Shown here: in pieces, positions 1-8,045 of the stretch | Layout: each line of letters starts with the position of its first letter | Position numbering within the stretch: the first letter of the stretch is position 1 | Program-made: the position numbers and the translations under genes | Notes under the pieces: generated by a model | What the model was told of the DNA's origin: nothing | What the model saw: only the letters and a program-made list of their open reading frames with translations | Databases searched by the model: none | Assembly (NCBI GenBank): GCA_964397015.1 | Contig: CAYNHL010000077.1 | Location: 1-18,409, forward strand | Length of the DNA: 18,409 nucleotides | Direction: 5' to 3' | DNA from: MADRE2 sp964397015 | Lineage (GTDB): Bacteria; Desulfobacterota; Desulfobacteria; Desulfobacterales; Desulfobacteraceae

Positions 1-29
1 GTTACACTCCATTTTTGAATAACATTGTA

Positions 30-3000
30 TCATATACTTTTTTCAGCCTCAGAATCCTCATACAGCGGATAATTATTCTTGAGCTGCACACCCTTGGCCC
101 CATCAAGCACTTTTCGCACCGATGCAGCCATTTCAGTTTTAACGACCGGTTTCATCAAAAAGCCTTTGATTCCCATTGCTCTTGCCTGGTCAGGATTCAT
201 TCGATCACTGAACCCTGTACAAAGAATTACAGGAATATCAGGCCGGATGGCAATCAGTTCTCTGGCAAGCCGGTCACCGGTCATGTTCGGCATGGACATA
301 TCTGTGATCACCAGATCATAGGACTCGGGGGCTGCCTTGAACGCTGATAGAGCCTCCAGACTGCTCACACGGAAGGTAACCTGGTATCCGAGCCTTTCAA
401 GCATTTGTTTTTCAAGTCTCGCTATGGCAGCCTCATCATCCACCAATAGAATACGTTCGCTGCCGGAAGGGCTGCTTTCGACAATATTTTTGGTGACGGC
501 ATCAGGGGCATTCACCATCAAAGGCAGATAAATATTGAAAGTTGTACCCTTTCCCAATTCGCTGTAAACCTGGATATCACCTCCATGTTCCTTGACTATA
601 CCGTATACCGTACTGAGACCGATTCCGGTGCCTTTGCCTTGTTCCTTTGTCGTGAAATAGGGTTCAAAAATTTTTTCCATGTTGCCGGATGAAATGCCGC
701 ATCCATTATCGGATACTGTCAATAGAGCATAAGGTCCTGGTTCGATATCCCTTCCGACCAGGGTTTCTGATTCCAAAACAGCTTTTTTGAGCTGAATGTG
801 AATGTCCCCATTGGCTGGGTCGACGGCATGATACGCGTTGGTGATTAAATTCATGGCGATCTGATGCACCTGGGTAGGGTCCGCCATAACCAGACCGCAA
901 TTATTTTCTATGTGATGTGAGATATTTATGTTGGCTGGAATTGTGGCTCGAACCATTTTGATGACTTCTTTTAATACCTGCTGAATGCGGACAGGTATTT
1001 TTTTGCCTTCGGATTGACGACTAAAAGCAAGAATTTGCTTGACAAGCGCACTCCCCCTCTTGCCGGCTGTTAAAATTTCCCGGATATTTTCATATTCGGG
1101 ACTATCAGGGGGGATCTCCTCCAGCAGTATTTCCGACATCCCGACAATGGGAAATAAAAGATTGTTGAAATCGTGGGCGATGCCGCCCGCTAGCGCCCCG
1201 ATGGCTTCCATTTTTTGAGCCTGTTGCAGACGCGCTTGAATTTTTTCTTTCTCTTCTTCCGCCTTTTTCCTTTCCGAAATATCCCTGCACAAGCCCATGA
1301 TGACAAGCTGTTCGTTAATAATCAACTTAGTGAGGGTCACCTCGACAGGGAATAGGGTTCCATCCTTCCGTTTTTGCCTGGCCTCGAATCGGAAGGGCTT
1401 GTTCATTTCGAAACGATCCCAAAATCGACCCGAATTTTCTCTTTGGACATAATCCGGATCCAAAGCAGCGACTTTCATAGACAGCAGTTCTTCCCTGGAA
1501 TAGCCATAGCTGGCTGCGGATGCCTGGTTCACGTCTATTATTCGGCCATCCATGTCGTGCACAAGCAGCATGTCGGCGGCCTGATCGACGAGCATCCGGA
1601 ATTTTTTTTCGCTTTCCTTCAGTTCCTTTTCCGCACGGATTTCCTCGGTTATATCTCTTTTGACCGCAACAAAATTGACAATTTGGCCGGCATTGTCAAA
1701 CACAGGTGAAATTGTTGCAGCCTCAACATAAAACGAACCATCTTTTCTTTTGTTGGTCATCTGTCCCTGCCAGGTGCTGCCGGCAAGAATCGTCTGCCAG
1801 AGATGTCCGTAAAACGTTTCGTTCTGCTCACCGCTTTTCAGAATACGCGGATTTTGTCCGATAGCTTCGTTTTGGGTATAACCCGTCACCCTTTCGAAAG
1901 TCGGATTGACGTATTCGATCATTCCGTCTGGATCGGTGATAATGACAACCTCGCCGGTCTGCTCGACGGCCGACATGAGGCGCAGCAACTCGGCTTCAGA
2001 TATTTTGCGGTCCGTGACATCAATGACAACCGCCATTGCGCCGGTAAATATGCCCTTCTCATCTATTATCGGGTTGGTCGAAAGCGTGGTGGATACTTTC
2101 GCGCCGTCCTTTCTGACAAACTCGAAATCATGAAGTTCGGAAATGCCTTTCTGACGACGTTGCATATTTTCAAGAGCAGCCCCACTTGAATGTTCATCCA
2201 TGAACTCAAACAGAGTTCGCCCGATCATGTCATCAACAGTGTAACCGAGTATTTCAGCCATTCGTGGATTTGCATAAGTCGTAACAGCCGCCGAATCAAT
2301 AGTCCATATTCCGGCCTGTGCATGTTCGACAAGACTGCGGAATTGCTTTTCGCTTTGTTGCAGGGCATCCCGGGCCTTTTTGAATTCGGTGATATCGCGG
2401 GCTGTACCCCACAGGTATTCGATTTCGCCCTGCTCACTTCGGACAGCGTAGGATCTTAGTTCCACGGGGAAAACCGTACCTTCCTTGCGGATATATTCTT
2501 TTTCGTATGTACCGGAGTAGCCTTGGCTCATCAGGCGATTTCCCCAGATCTCTCTCGATTCCCATTCCCACCATCGTTTGGGTGTGATCTGATAGAAATC
2601 CGGAAATGCCCTCAGCTCATCGAGTGAGTATCCCAGCATCTCACAGAAGGCAGAGTTGGCGTCAATGATACGGCCTGCTATGTCCACCATGACAAAACCA
2701 TCACGGCTGTGTTCAAAAATTTCTTGATAACGTTTCTGACTTTCTTCCATGCGCCTGGCCATGGCGATCTTGTGAAGGGCAAAAGCAAGATCGTCAGCAA
2801 CCTCATCGAACAGAGCCTGTTCCTCTTGATCATGGGCATACCGCGTCGGGACAGTGACGGATAGAATACCATATGTTATACCGCTGAAAGCTAGGCGCCG
2901 GGTAAAACCGGTGTGCATCTCATATCTTGATGACAAAGGACAGTCGGGACAATGTTCTGACGGATTTTCGGTTACGATGATTTCATCTCGTTCCAAGGCA

Positions 3001-3851
3001 TGTTTCATATAATTAGGAAGATTTTCATTTTCCATCTGTTTCTGCATAGGCTCGAGGCGGTCGCCGAACCCAGCTGAAGTTACTGCGCTGATGGATTTTT
3101 TCCCCGGCAGGCCGAGAGAACGCCCCGCCTCCCCACCGATCAATGCGATCCAGGCATTCAGATAGCTCATGGTCTCGGTCAGGTTGACGCAGGCGCGCGT
3201 GACAAGATTGCCGGGGTCATTTTCGGTCACGATAAGCTGATTAACGTTCCGGATACCGAGCAAAACGCTGTTAATGTGAGCAAGCCGCCTTTGTCCGGCA
3301 CGAAGCTGATTGAGAGCAACCAGGGCAACCATAGCTGTAGCCGAGAAAAGGGCCACCAGAATCGATTCGACAAAAAAGGGCTGTGTCTGCCAACCATCAA
3401 GGATACGCAGCCACACGGGTTGATGCTTCATGAGCGCAATCACCGCCCATACCGCCGGGGTAGTGAATAACTGGTAGCATACCAGGACAAGTGCCGACCA
3501 ACCCAGCCAGAGCCGCCAGTCCGGTCCCCAGCGCTCCTGCATCAAGCCTGAAAGCGGACGAATTACCAACAGCGAAGGAACAGCATACAGCATATTGCCA
3601 CCGAAACCGATCCAAAAAGAAATAACCGAACCAAAAGGATAGGAGAGCAACGCACCGAGTGCGAGCGCTGCCCACCAGTGCCGGAGCAGGGCGAAGCCGA
3701 GGAATCCGAAGGCCCAGCGACCGTCAATCAGAACTTGCGTATGAGGGATTTGCACATGAGTCAGTGCAGCTATAACACCAAGGACCGCAAGTAAAATGAA
3801 AAGTTTTATCTGCCCGTATTCATAATTAATATCCAGTTGGTTTTTATTCAT
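30..3851 (-). CDS. Hybrid sensor histidine kinase (membrane region, GAF, 4 PAS, HisKA, HATPase, receiver)
   Basis: A 1273-residue membrane-bound hybrid histidine kinase. About six hydrophobic segments lie between residues 15 and 182 and form an N-terminal membrane sensor region I cannot assign to a named family. A GAF-like domain follows (about 190-365) with a Cys301-x2-Cys304 pair, then four PAS domains (about 368-490, 500-615, 620-740, 745-860). The kinase core carries the H-box GGIAHDFNN with phosphoacceptor His893, N-box Asn1001/Asn1005, the DNG motif at 1048-1050 and the GTGIGLS lid at 1074-1080. The C-terminal receiver has Asp1138/Asp1139, phosphoacceptor Asp1184, Thr1212 and Lys1234, so both phosphorelay halves look intact. 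The start is supported by an AGAGGA ribosome site 4 bases before the ATG. No response regulator gene adjoins it. The upstream region is interrupted by the assembly gap, so its promoter and any upstream partner are unknown. The signal sensed is unknown. Confidence 0.95.
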   Translation of the reverse strand: MNKNQLDINYEYGQIKLFILLAVLGVIAALTHVQIPHTQVLIDGRWAFGFLGFALLRHWWAALALGALLSYPFGSVISFWIGFGGNMLYAVPSLLVIRPLSGLMQERWGPDWRLWLGWSALVLVCYQLFTTPAVWAVIALMKHQPVWLRILDGWQTQPFFVESILVALFSATAMVALVALNQLRAGQRRLAHINSVLLGIRNVNQLIVTENDPGNLVTRACVNLTETMSYLNAWIALIGGEAGRSLGLPGKKSISAVTSAGFGDRLEPMQKQMENENLPNYMKHALERDEIIVTENPSEHCPDCPLSSRYEMHTGFTRRLAFSGITYGILSVTVPTRYAHDQEEQALFDEVADDLAFALHKIAMARRMEESQKRYQEIFEHSRDGFVMVDIAGRIIDANSAFCEMLGYSLDELRAFPDFYQITPKRWWEWESREIWGNRLMSQGYSGTYEKEYIRKEGTVFPVELRSYAVRSEQGEIEYLWGTARDITEFKKARDALQQSEKQFRSLVEHAQAGIWTIDSAAVTTYANPRMAEILGYTVDDMIGRTLFEFMDEHSSGAALENMQRRQKGISELHDFEFVRKDGAKVSTTLSTNPIIDEKGIFTGAMAVVIDVTDRKISEAELLRLMSAVEQTGEVVIITDPDGMIEYVNPTFERVTGYTQNEAIGQNPRILKSGEQNETFYGHLWQTILAGSTWQGQMTNKRKDGSFYVEAATISPVFDNAGQIVNFVAVKRDITEEIRAEKELKESEKKFRMLVDQAADMLLVHDMDGRIIDVNQASAASYGYSREELLSMKVAALDPDYVQRENSGRFWDRFEMNKPFRFEARQKRKDGTLFPVEVTLTKLIINEQLVIMGLCRDISERKKAEEEKEKIQARLQQAQKMEAIGALAGGIAHDFNNLLFPIVGMSEILLEEIPPDSPEYENIREILTAGKRGSALVKQILAFSRQSEGKKIPVRIQQVLKEVIKMVRATIPANINISHHIENNCGLVMADPTQVHQIAMNLITNAYHAVDPANGDIHIQLKKAVLESETLVGRDIEPGPYALLTVSDNGCGISSGNMEKIFEPYFTTKEQGKGTGIGLSTVYGIVKEHGGDIQVYSELGKGTTFNIYLPLMVNAPDAVTKNIVESSPSGSERILLVDDEAAIARLEKQMLERLGYQVTFRVSSLEALSAFKAAPESYDLVITDMSMPNMTGDRLARELIAIRPDIPVILCTGFSDRMNPDQARAMGIKGFLMKPVVKTEMAASVRKVLDGAKGVQLKNNYPLYEDSEAEKSI

Positions 3852-3953
3852 TTGGTCCTCTTAATATTTTTGCTTTAGAATAGGCTGAATTTTCTCCCAT
3901 TTCCGTTTTTATTTTACAGGATGGCTTTAAACTGTATGTCAGCACTGCAACTT

Positions 3954-4008
3954 CGACAGTTGATAAAAACACTTTGGTTACGTAGATATTTCGGTCATCA
4001 CATCCGAA
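3954..4008 (+). repeat. 55-bp direct repeat, left copy (gap edge)
   Basis: This 55-bp stretch abuts the gap on its left and is identical, base for base, to 4109-4163 on its right. It begins CGACAGTTGATAAAAACACT and ends CATCACATCCGAA. Exact duplication ending precisely at both gap edges is typical of two contigs that share one assembly k-mer (k=55 is a common setting). It is more likely an artefact than a genomic repeat. Confidence 0.9.
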
Positions 4009-4108
4009 NNNNNNNNNNNNNNNNNNNNNNNNNNNNNNNNNNNNNNNNNNNNNNNNNNNNNNNNNNNNNNNNNNNNNNNNNNNNNNNNNNNNNNNNNNNN
4101 NNNNNNNN
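4009..4108. other. Assembly gap (100 N)
   Basis: Exactly 100 N, the usual placeholder for a gap of unknown size between scaffolded contigs. The true distance between the two sides cannot be inferred from it. Confidence 0.98.
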
Positions 4109-4163
4109 CGACAGTTGATAAAAACACTTTGGTTACGTAGATATTTCGGTCATCACATCCGAA
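4109..4163 (+). repeat. 55-bp direct repeat, right copy (gap edge)
   Basis: Second copy of the 55-bp sequence, starting at the first base after the gap and identical to 3954-4008. If the contigs simply overlap, this copy should be merged with the left one and the kinase-to-ligase spacing becomes about 220 bp. Confidence 0.9.
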
Positions 4164-4227
4164 AATGTCCTGATTTTTATGTCGACGACTTCAAGTGTCA
4201 GCAACCATAATACCACAAAATGAGGAT

Positions 4228-5928
4228 TTAAGAAACGTCCCACTTGCCCTCCTTTCTCAGGGTTTCGATTATTGGGACTGCCATCTTTTTGAGGGCAAGC
4301 TTGTCAACCTTGGTGCTCCTGGTCAACGGAAAATCCTGATCTGCCGGCCATATTTCCACGTGCAGGGGGCGTTTATATGAAGCAATGGATTTACAGTGGT
4401 CCAGAACAGCTTCAGCTGTCAGGGCCGCCCCGGGGTTCAGCTTGACAAAGGCGAAGATTCCGTCGTCAAAAATTTTGTGAGGCATGCCGATAACTTCAAC
4501 CATTTCAACCTCTTTCATTTGATAAATATGATCCTCAACCTCTCCCGGGAATACCCTGAAGCCCTTCTGCTTGATCATGAACTTTTCCCTGCCTGACAGA
4601 TACAGGGCCCGGTAGGTGCCCATGTCCTTAAAGCAGCCCATGTCTCCGGTGTAGAGGATTCCCTCTTTTGATACAGCCCTGGCTGTGGCTTCGGGTTGAC
4701 CGTAGTATCCGAGAAATACGACAGGGGGATGATAACAGATTTCGCCGATTTCTCCATCGTCTAATTCATCTCCCGCTGTGCCGTCGAGGTTCATGGGCTT
4801 TCTGACTGAAACTTCAGCCAGATCGGGAAAGGCTCTTCCTACCTGGCCCGCCATCTCTTCAATACTTATGCCAGGAGGAGTGAAGGTGGCAAAGCCGGCG
4901 TTTTCTGTCATGCCTATGCCCGTGCCTATTGAAGGCGCCATGGCCGAGAGTTTTTTCAGGAACTCGACATCCACCGCCGAGCCGGCATAGGCTGCGAACT
5001 GAAGGCTGCCAAGGTCATACTTTTTATAATCGGGATGGTTCCACATCATTCTGAACTGGGTGGGTATCTGGCCAATCGCGTTGACTTTGTGTTTCTCGAT
5101 AGCCTGAAGGCTGACTTCAACGTCAAATATTCTCAGCATGACCGCGGTGCCTCCCAGAAATATCGAAGTCATAAAGGTTTCCGTGACACATCCCACATGA
5201 CTTGGAGGCAGGTTGACAAGTATCTTTATATGGTCAAGGTTAAAGGCCCGGGCCAGAATTTTATTCTGAACGATTATGTTTTCATGGCAGAGGAGGGCGG
5301 GTTTTGGCTCACCGGTGGTTCCGGTGGTGTAGATGATCAGTGCAGGGGTTCTTTTGTCTATACCGGAATATATCTTTTTCAGACCGCCCGTGAAAATATC
5401 CCTTATTTTCAGCCAGACAAGCCGTTTTTTGTTCATAAGGCGTGTGATGCTGACTGCCCCTTCAATAATGTCCCCCGGTTTGGGGTCAGGAGTAAACTGA
5501 ACAAGGTGTTCAACGTAGGGGCACCTGTCCCTGACCGCGGCTCCCGCAGTGCAAAAATCCCGTACCGGCGTGTTTCCAAGGAAGAAAAAGGCCTTGGCTT
5601 TTATTTTATCTATATCCCTTACAACCTCTTCGTCCTGGAGGCGGACGTCGAGGGGGGCAATGACAGCGCCGATTTTAAAACAGGCATACATGAGGATCAT
5701 ATGCTCAGGCAGCAGAACAAGCAGGGTGGCAACGGTATCCCCTTTTTTAATCCCCATGTCCATGAGCTTCAAGGCGAAGAAGTCAATAAGGGTATGGAAT
5801 TTCTTATAGGTAAATTCCCTGTTGTCCTCATGCTGGACCATGGCTAAGGCATCGGGGGTTTTTCCGGCCCAGTATTCGATGCATGAATTAACCAGAACAA
5901 AGTCGTGTTCATCAATGTGATGAGTCAT
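4228..5928 (-). CDS. AMP-forming acyl-CoA synthetase/ligase (ANL superfamily)
   Basis: A 566-residue adenylate-forming enzyme that would activate a carboxylic acid with ATP and join it to CoA. The family signatures are present in order: the P-loop YTTGTTGEPKP at 200-210, the adenine-binding GIGMTEN at 337-343, YTGDMG at 426-431 (GDMG where GDLG or GDWG is usual), SGREKFMIKQKGFRVFPGEVE-type hinge region at 445-465, and the C-terminal PLTRSTK with the likely catalytic Lys540. Length and motifs fit fatty acyl-, 4-coumarate- or benzoate-type CoA ligases; the substrate cannot be decided from sequence. No signal peptide or membrane segment is seen, so it is cytoplasmic. A strong GGAGG site precedes the ATG. 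It follows the dehydratase gene after 15 bases, so the two are probably co-transcribed with the dehydratase first. Confidence 0.93.
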   Translation of the reverse strand: MTHHIDEHDFVLVNSCIEYWAGKTPDALAMVQHEDNREFTYKKFHTLIDFFALKLMDMGIKKGDTVATLLVLLPEHMILMYACFKIGAVIAPLDVRLQDEEVVRDIDKIKAKAFFFLGNTPVRDFCTAGAAVRDRCPYVEHLVQFTPDPKPGDIIEGAVSITRLMNKKRLVWLKIRDIFTGGLKKIYSGIDKRTPALIIYTTGTTGEPKPALLCHENIIVQNKILARAFNLDHIKILVNLPPSHVGCVTETFMTSIFLGGTAVMLRIFDVEVSLQAIEKHKVNAIGQIPTQFRMMWNHPDYKKYDLGSLQFAAYAGSAVDVEFLKKLSAMAPSIGTGIGMTENAGFATFTPPGISIEEMAGQVGRAFPDLAEVSVRKPMNLDGTAGDELDDGEIGEICYHPPVVFLGYYGQPEATARAVSKEGILYTGDMGCFKDMGTYRALYLSGREKFMIKQKGFRVFPGEVEDHIYQMKEVEMVEVIGMPHKIFDDGIFAFVKLNPGAALTAEAVLDHCKSIASYKRPLHVEIWPADQDFPLTRSTKVDKLALKKMAVPIIETLRKEGKWDVS

Positions 5929-5943
5929 ATTGGCCTCCGATTT

Positions 5944-6816
5944 TTATTTTATGTGCATGTAGCCGTTATTGACAGCCTTGAGCCCTTCGCTGTTGAGTAC
6001 CTGAAAAAAAATATCAGTTCCGGAGGATGTTTTATTACAACCGGTCTGTTGAATTTTGATCTCTGAACCGGGCATAACCATGCCGGTAAATTTACAGTAA
6101 ATTTTTGAGACCCTTGCCGGGTCACCAAAAGCCTCCTTGTTGATGAGCTCCTTAATTGCAAAGGCCAGTGTCGCTGTTCCCTGAAGGATGATATCCGGCA
6201 GCCCCAAAGCCCGGGCGAATTTTTTTGAGGTATGAATAGGAAAATAGATATCGGTACAGCCGTCATAGATAAAGGGAGCCAACCTGTCGATTTTGACAGG
6301 AGACTCCCACATAATGTCTGAGGACGATGCTTTCGGAGCCGGCGGTACATCTTTAACACCCCTGGCAGCCCCGACACATTCAACACCCCGCATGAGACCC
6401 CCGATATGTTCAGTAAAAACCGGGACTCCTTCCCGGTCTTCGGCGGCAAATCGTATTATAACATGGGTGCCGGCTCTGTGGGGTTCGATGGCTGCTATAC
6501 GCCCCCTTATAAGGAGTTCATCCCCGGGTACAACAGGTCGGTGAAGTTCAATGTGCTCGGTGAAATGGACCTGACGTAAAAGCAGTTCTTTAGGAAAATT
6601 GTCCGATTCAATAAACTCATGGATCCTTTCAGTTATGGGCCAGGTCAGTGCCGCGCAGTTTATCGGATGGGCGATAACTCCCCCCGGCCTTTCATCGTCA
6701 AAGTAGGCTTCGTTGGGGTCATTGACGGCAGCGGCGTAGTTCATCGTGCTGCGCCAGCTTACGGTTGTTTTATATTTGCGGAGGGTTGTTCCGACAAAGG
6801 ACGGATCCAGATGCAT
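5944..6816 (-). CDS. MaoC-type double hotdog dehydratase/hydratase (FAS1-like N half plus MaoC C half)
   Basis: A protein of about 290 residues with two hotdog folds. The N half resembles the FAS1-like dehydratase domain, and the C half is MaoC-like with the hydratase signature DIYFPIH followed by GLPDIILQGTATLA. The Asp and His of that signature are the expected catalytic pair. It probably hydrates or dehydrates a 3-hydroxyacyl/enoyl-CoA or thioester. A longer reading frame begins with an ATG at 6837, but I prefer the in-frame ATG at 6816. The latter has AAGGGG 6 bases upstream, while the first ATG directly touches its only purine-rich stretch. The gene lies 15 bases ahead of the acyl-CoA ligase, which fits a shared pathway of acid activation and enoyl-CoA conversion. 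An inverted repeat at 6851-6878 sits just upstream and may control the pair. Confidence 0.88.
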   Translation of the reverse strand: MHLDPSFVGTTLRKYKTTVSWRSTMNYAAAVNDPNEAYFDDERPGGVIAHPINCAALTWPITERIHEFIESDNFPKELLLRQVHFTEHIELHRPVVPGDELLIRGRIAAIEPHRAGTHVIIRFAAEDREGVPVFTEHIGGLMRGVECVGAARGVKDVPPAPKASSSDIMWESPVKIDRLAPFIYDGCTDIYFPIHTSKKFARALGLPDIILQGTATLAFAIKELINKEAFGDPARVSKIYCKFTGMVMPGSEIKIQQTGCNKTSSGTDIFFQVLNSEGLKAVNNGYMHIK

Positions 6817-6850
6817 AGCATACCCCTTTTTTTTCATCCCTTATATCACG

Positions 6851-6878
6851 AACATCTGCGGCTTGACCGCAGAATGTT
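6851..6878. promoter_or_regulatory. Inverted repeat upstream of the dehydratase-ligase pair
   Basis: The 7-bp arms TCTGCGG (6855-6861) and CCGCAGA (6867-6873) are perfectly complementary around a 5-base centre. The outer bases AACA and TGTT extend the stem by 4 bp with one bulged A. It lies between the decayed ATPase gene and the dehydratase start. No T-run follows on the minus strand, so it is not a standard terminator. It could be an operator for a dimeric repressor of the downstream pair, or a transcript-end hairpin of the ATPase gene. Confidence 0.5.
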
Positions 6879-6925
6879 ATTATTGGAGTTTAGTATCATT
6901 ATTCACCGAACCCCCCCTGCGATGC

Positions 6926-7798
6926 TCATCGGCCCCACAAAGATGACAGCGGAGCCGCCCAAAAGCCCTCTCCAAGGGGCAGGGTCTCCGAACCATCATA
7001 AAGAATTACGCAAATCTTGAGCTGTTCTCCAGCGACACTCGATAGTCGTTTTAGACCTCTGAGGTCGCCAACCGTCACTGTCGCAGCAGCCTTTACCTCC
7101 ACTCCAACCAGGTTTCCTGCTGCATTCTCAATGATGAAATCTACCTCGTATTGGTCGTGATCGCGGTAGTAGAGAATCTGACAATTGCTCTCCGCCGTAG
7201 CCATGTGCTTGCGCAATTCACCGTAAACAAAACACTCGAGAATATTTCCAAAGCAATGACGATTCTTTTGTGCAAGTGTGGGCGTAACATTGGCCAGCGT
7301 AGATAAAAGACCGGAATCGACAAACTGTATTTTAGGTGTTTTAACGATGCGATTCAGTCTATTTTGCGCCCAGACTTCAATGCGCCTCAGCAAATACATC
7401 TGTTCGAACACGCCGATGTAACGGGCAGCGGTCTTGTGATCCAGCCCGACTTGCCCTCCAAGCTGGGAATAGTTACACATCTGGCCGGAAACGGTTGTGT
7501 CGCGGTTAAGAGATGACCAGTAAAAGCGCTGTCGATCCAATTCGCGCTGCTACCGTGAATTTCGCTTTGCGACAGCGGCAGCAGAGTCAATGTTTCCACC
7601 CGTATTTGCTGCCAGCAATGTCAGTTCATCGTCCAGAGTGAGGTAGCGCATCTCTTGGGTTGCTATCTGCCGCACAAGCGTGGTTTTGCCGGCTTGGCGA
7701 GGACCGGCTACTAAAACAACGGGTGTATCGGCCATTGCCTCGGCGATGCGTGTCTCAAGAAGGCGAGGGTAAAGAACTTGAGTATTATCCATGGTCAA
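6926..7798 (-). pseudogene. Decayed AAA+ ATPase with DUF4143 domain (two internal deletions, frameshifted)
   Basis: Remains of an AAA_14/DUF4143 ATPase, a family common in accessory DNA. The first frame (7550-7798) encodes the P-loop GPRQAGKTTL and ends after LTLDDELTLLAAN. The sequence then jumps into another frame at about 7599, reading VETLTLLPLSQSEI, the family segment that normally lies after the Walker B and sensor region. After about 7516 it shifts again into 6926-7540, which encodes VSGQMCNYSQLGGQVGLD and the complete DUF4143 C-terminal half ending LGEGFWAAPLSSLWG. From my knowledge of the family (roughly 400 residues), two stretches are missing: one with Walker B, and one at the start of DUF4143. 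With no continuous frame and no Walker B, the product should be inactive. It is unlikely to be a sequencing error because whole segments are lost. Confidence 0.85.
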
Positions 7799-7867
7799 AA
7801 AATATCGTGTAATCGGGAGAAAGTCAACTGAAATTTGGGAATTTGATGCCGTGCATATGGGAATAAA

Positions 7868-7975
7868 TTACTGTGTGCTGCAAGAATAGTCCTGCAACCA
7901 ATCCAGATAAAAGCTGTAGTCTTCATCGGCAAAAAAGCAGGCTTGGCGGTTATTACCGCTCTGCGAGTGGCTGAT
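7868..7975 (-). pseudogene. Fragment of REP-associated tyrosine (Y1/IS200-like) transposase
   Basis: The minus-strand frame ending at the stop at 7868 encodes SGNNRQACFFADEDYSFYLD followed by WLQDYS. This matches the N-terminal region of RAYT/Y1 transposases, usually written QRGNNRQ..F..EDY..YL. Only about 35 residues are recognisable. The HUH motif (NHVHLL type) and the catalytic Tyr, which would follow, are absent, and QRGNNRQ reads QSGNNRQ. The upstream part of the same frame shows no similarity I recognise and overlaps the end of the acetyltransferase-like gene. I read it as a dead remnant rather than a small gene. Confidence 0.7.
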
Positions 7976-8045
7976 TGTGCAGATTTCTTTTTGTTGAATA
8001 CATAATTTATCTCCATAGCTGCTGCAAAGATGATCGAAAAAGCAA

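Larger units (their letters stand above)
3852..4227. other. Intergenic region containing the assembly gap
   Basis: This stretch lies between the stop of the acyl-CoA ligase and the start of the hybrid kinase, both on the minus strand. It holds 100 N and two copies of a 55-bp sequence. I see no convincing gene in the readable bases and no clear terminator. The readable kinase leader holds only the ribosome-binding site. Because the gap length is unknown, genes could be missing here. Confidence 0.7.

Noticed and set aside
3954..4163. Target-site duplication or att sites of an inserted element in the gap
   Set aside because: Identity of exactly 55 bases ending at both N edges is better explained by assembly k-mer overlap; no element sequence is visible.
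5035..5847. Plus-strand open frame of 270 codons inside the acyl-CoA ligase
   Set aside because: It is the antisense shadow of a gene with full family motifs, and its translation resembles nothing.
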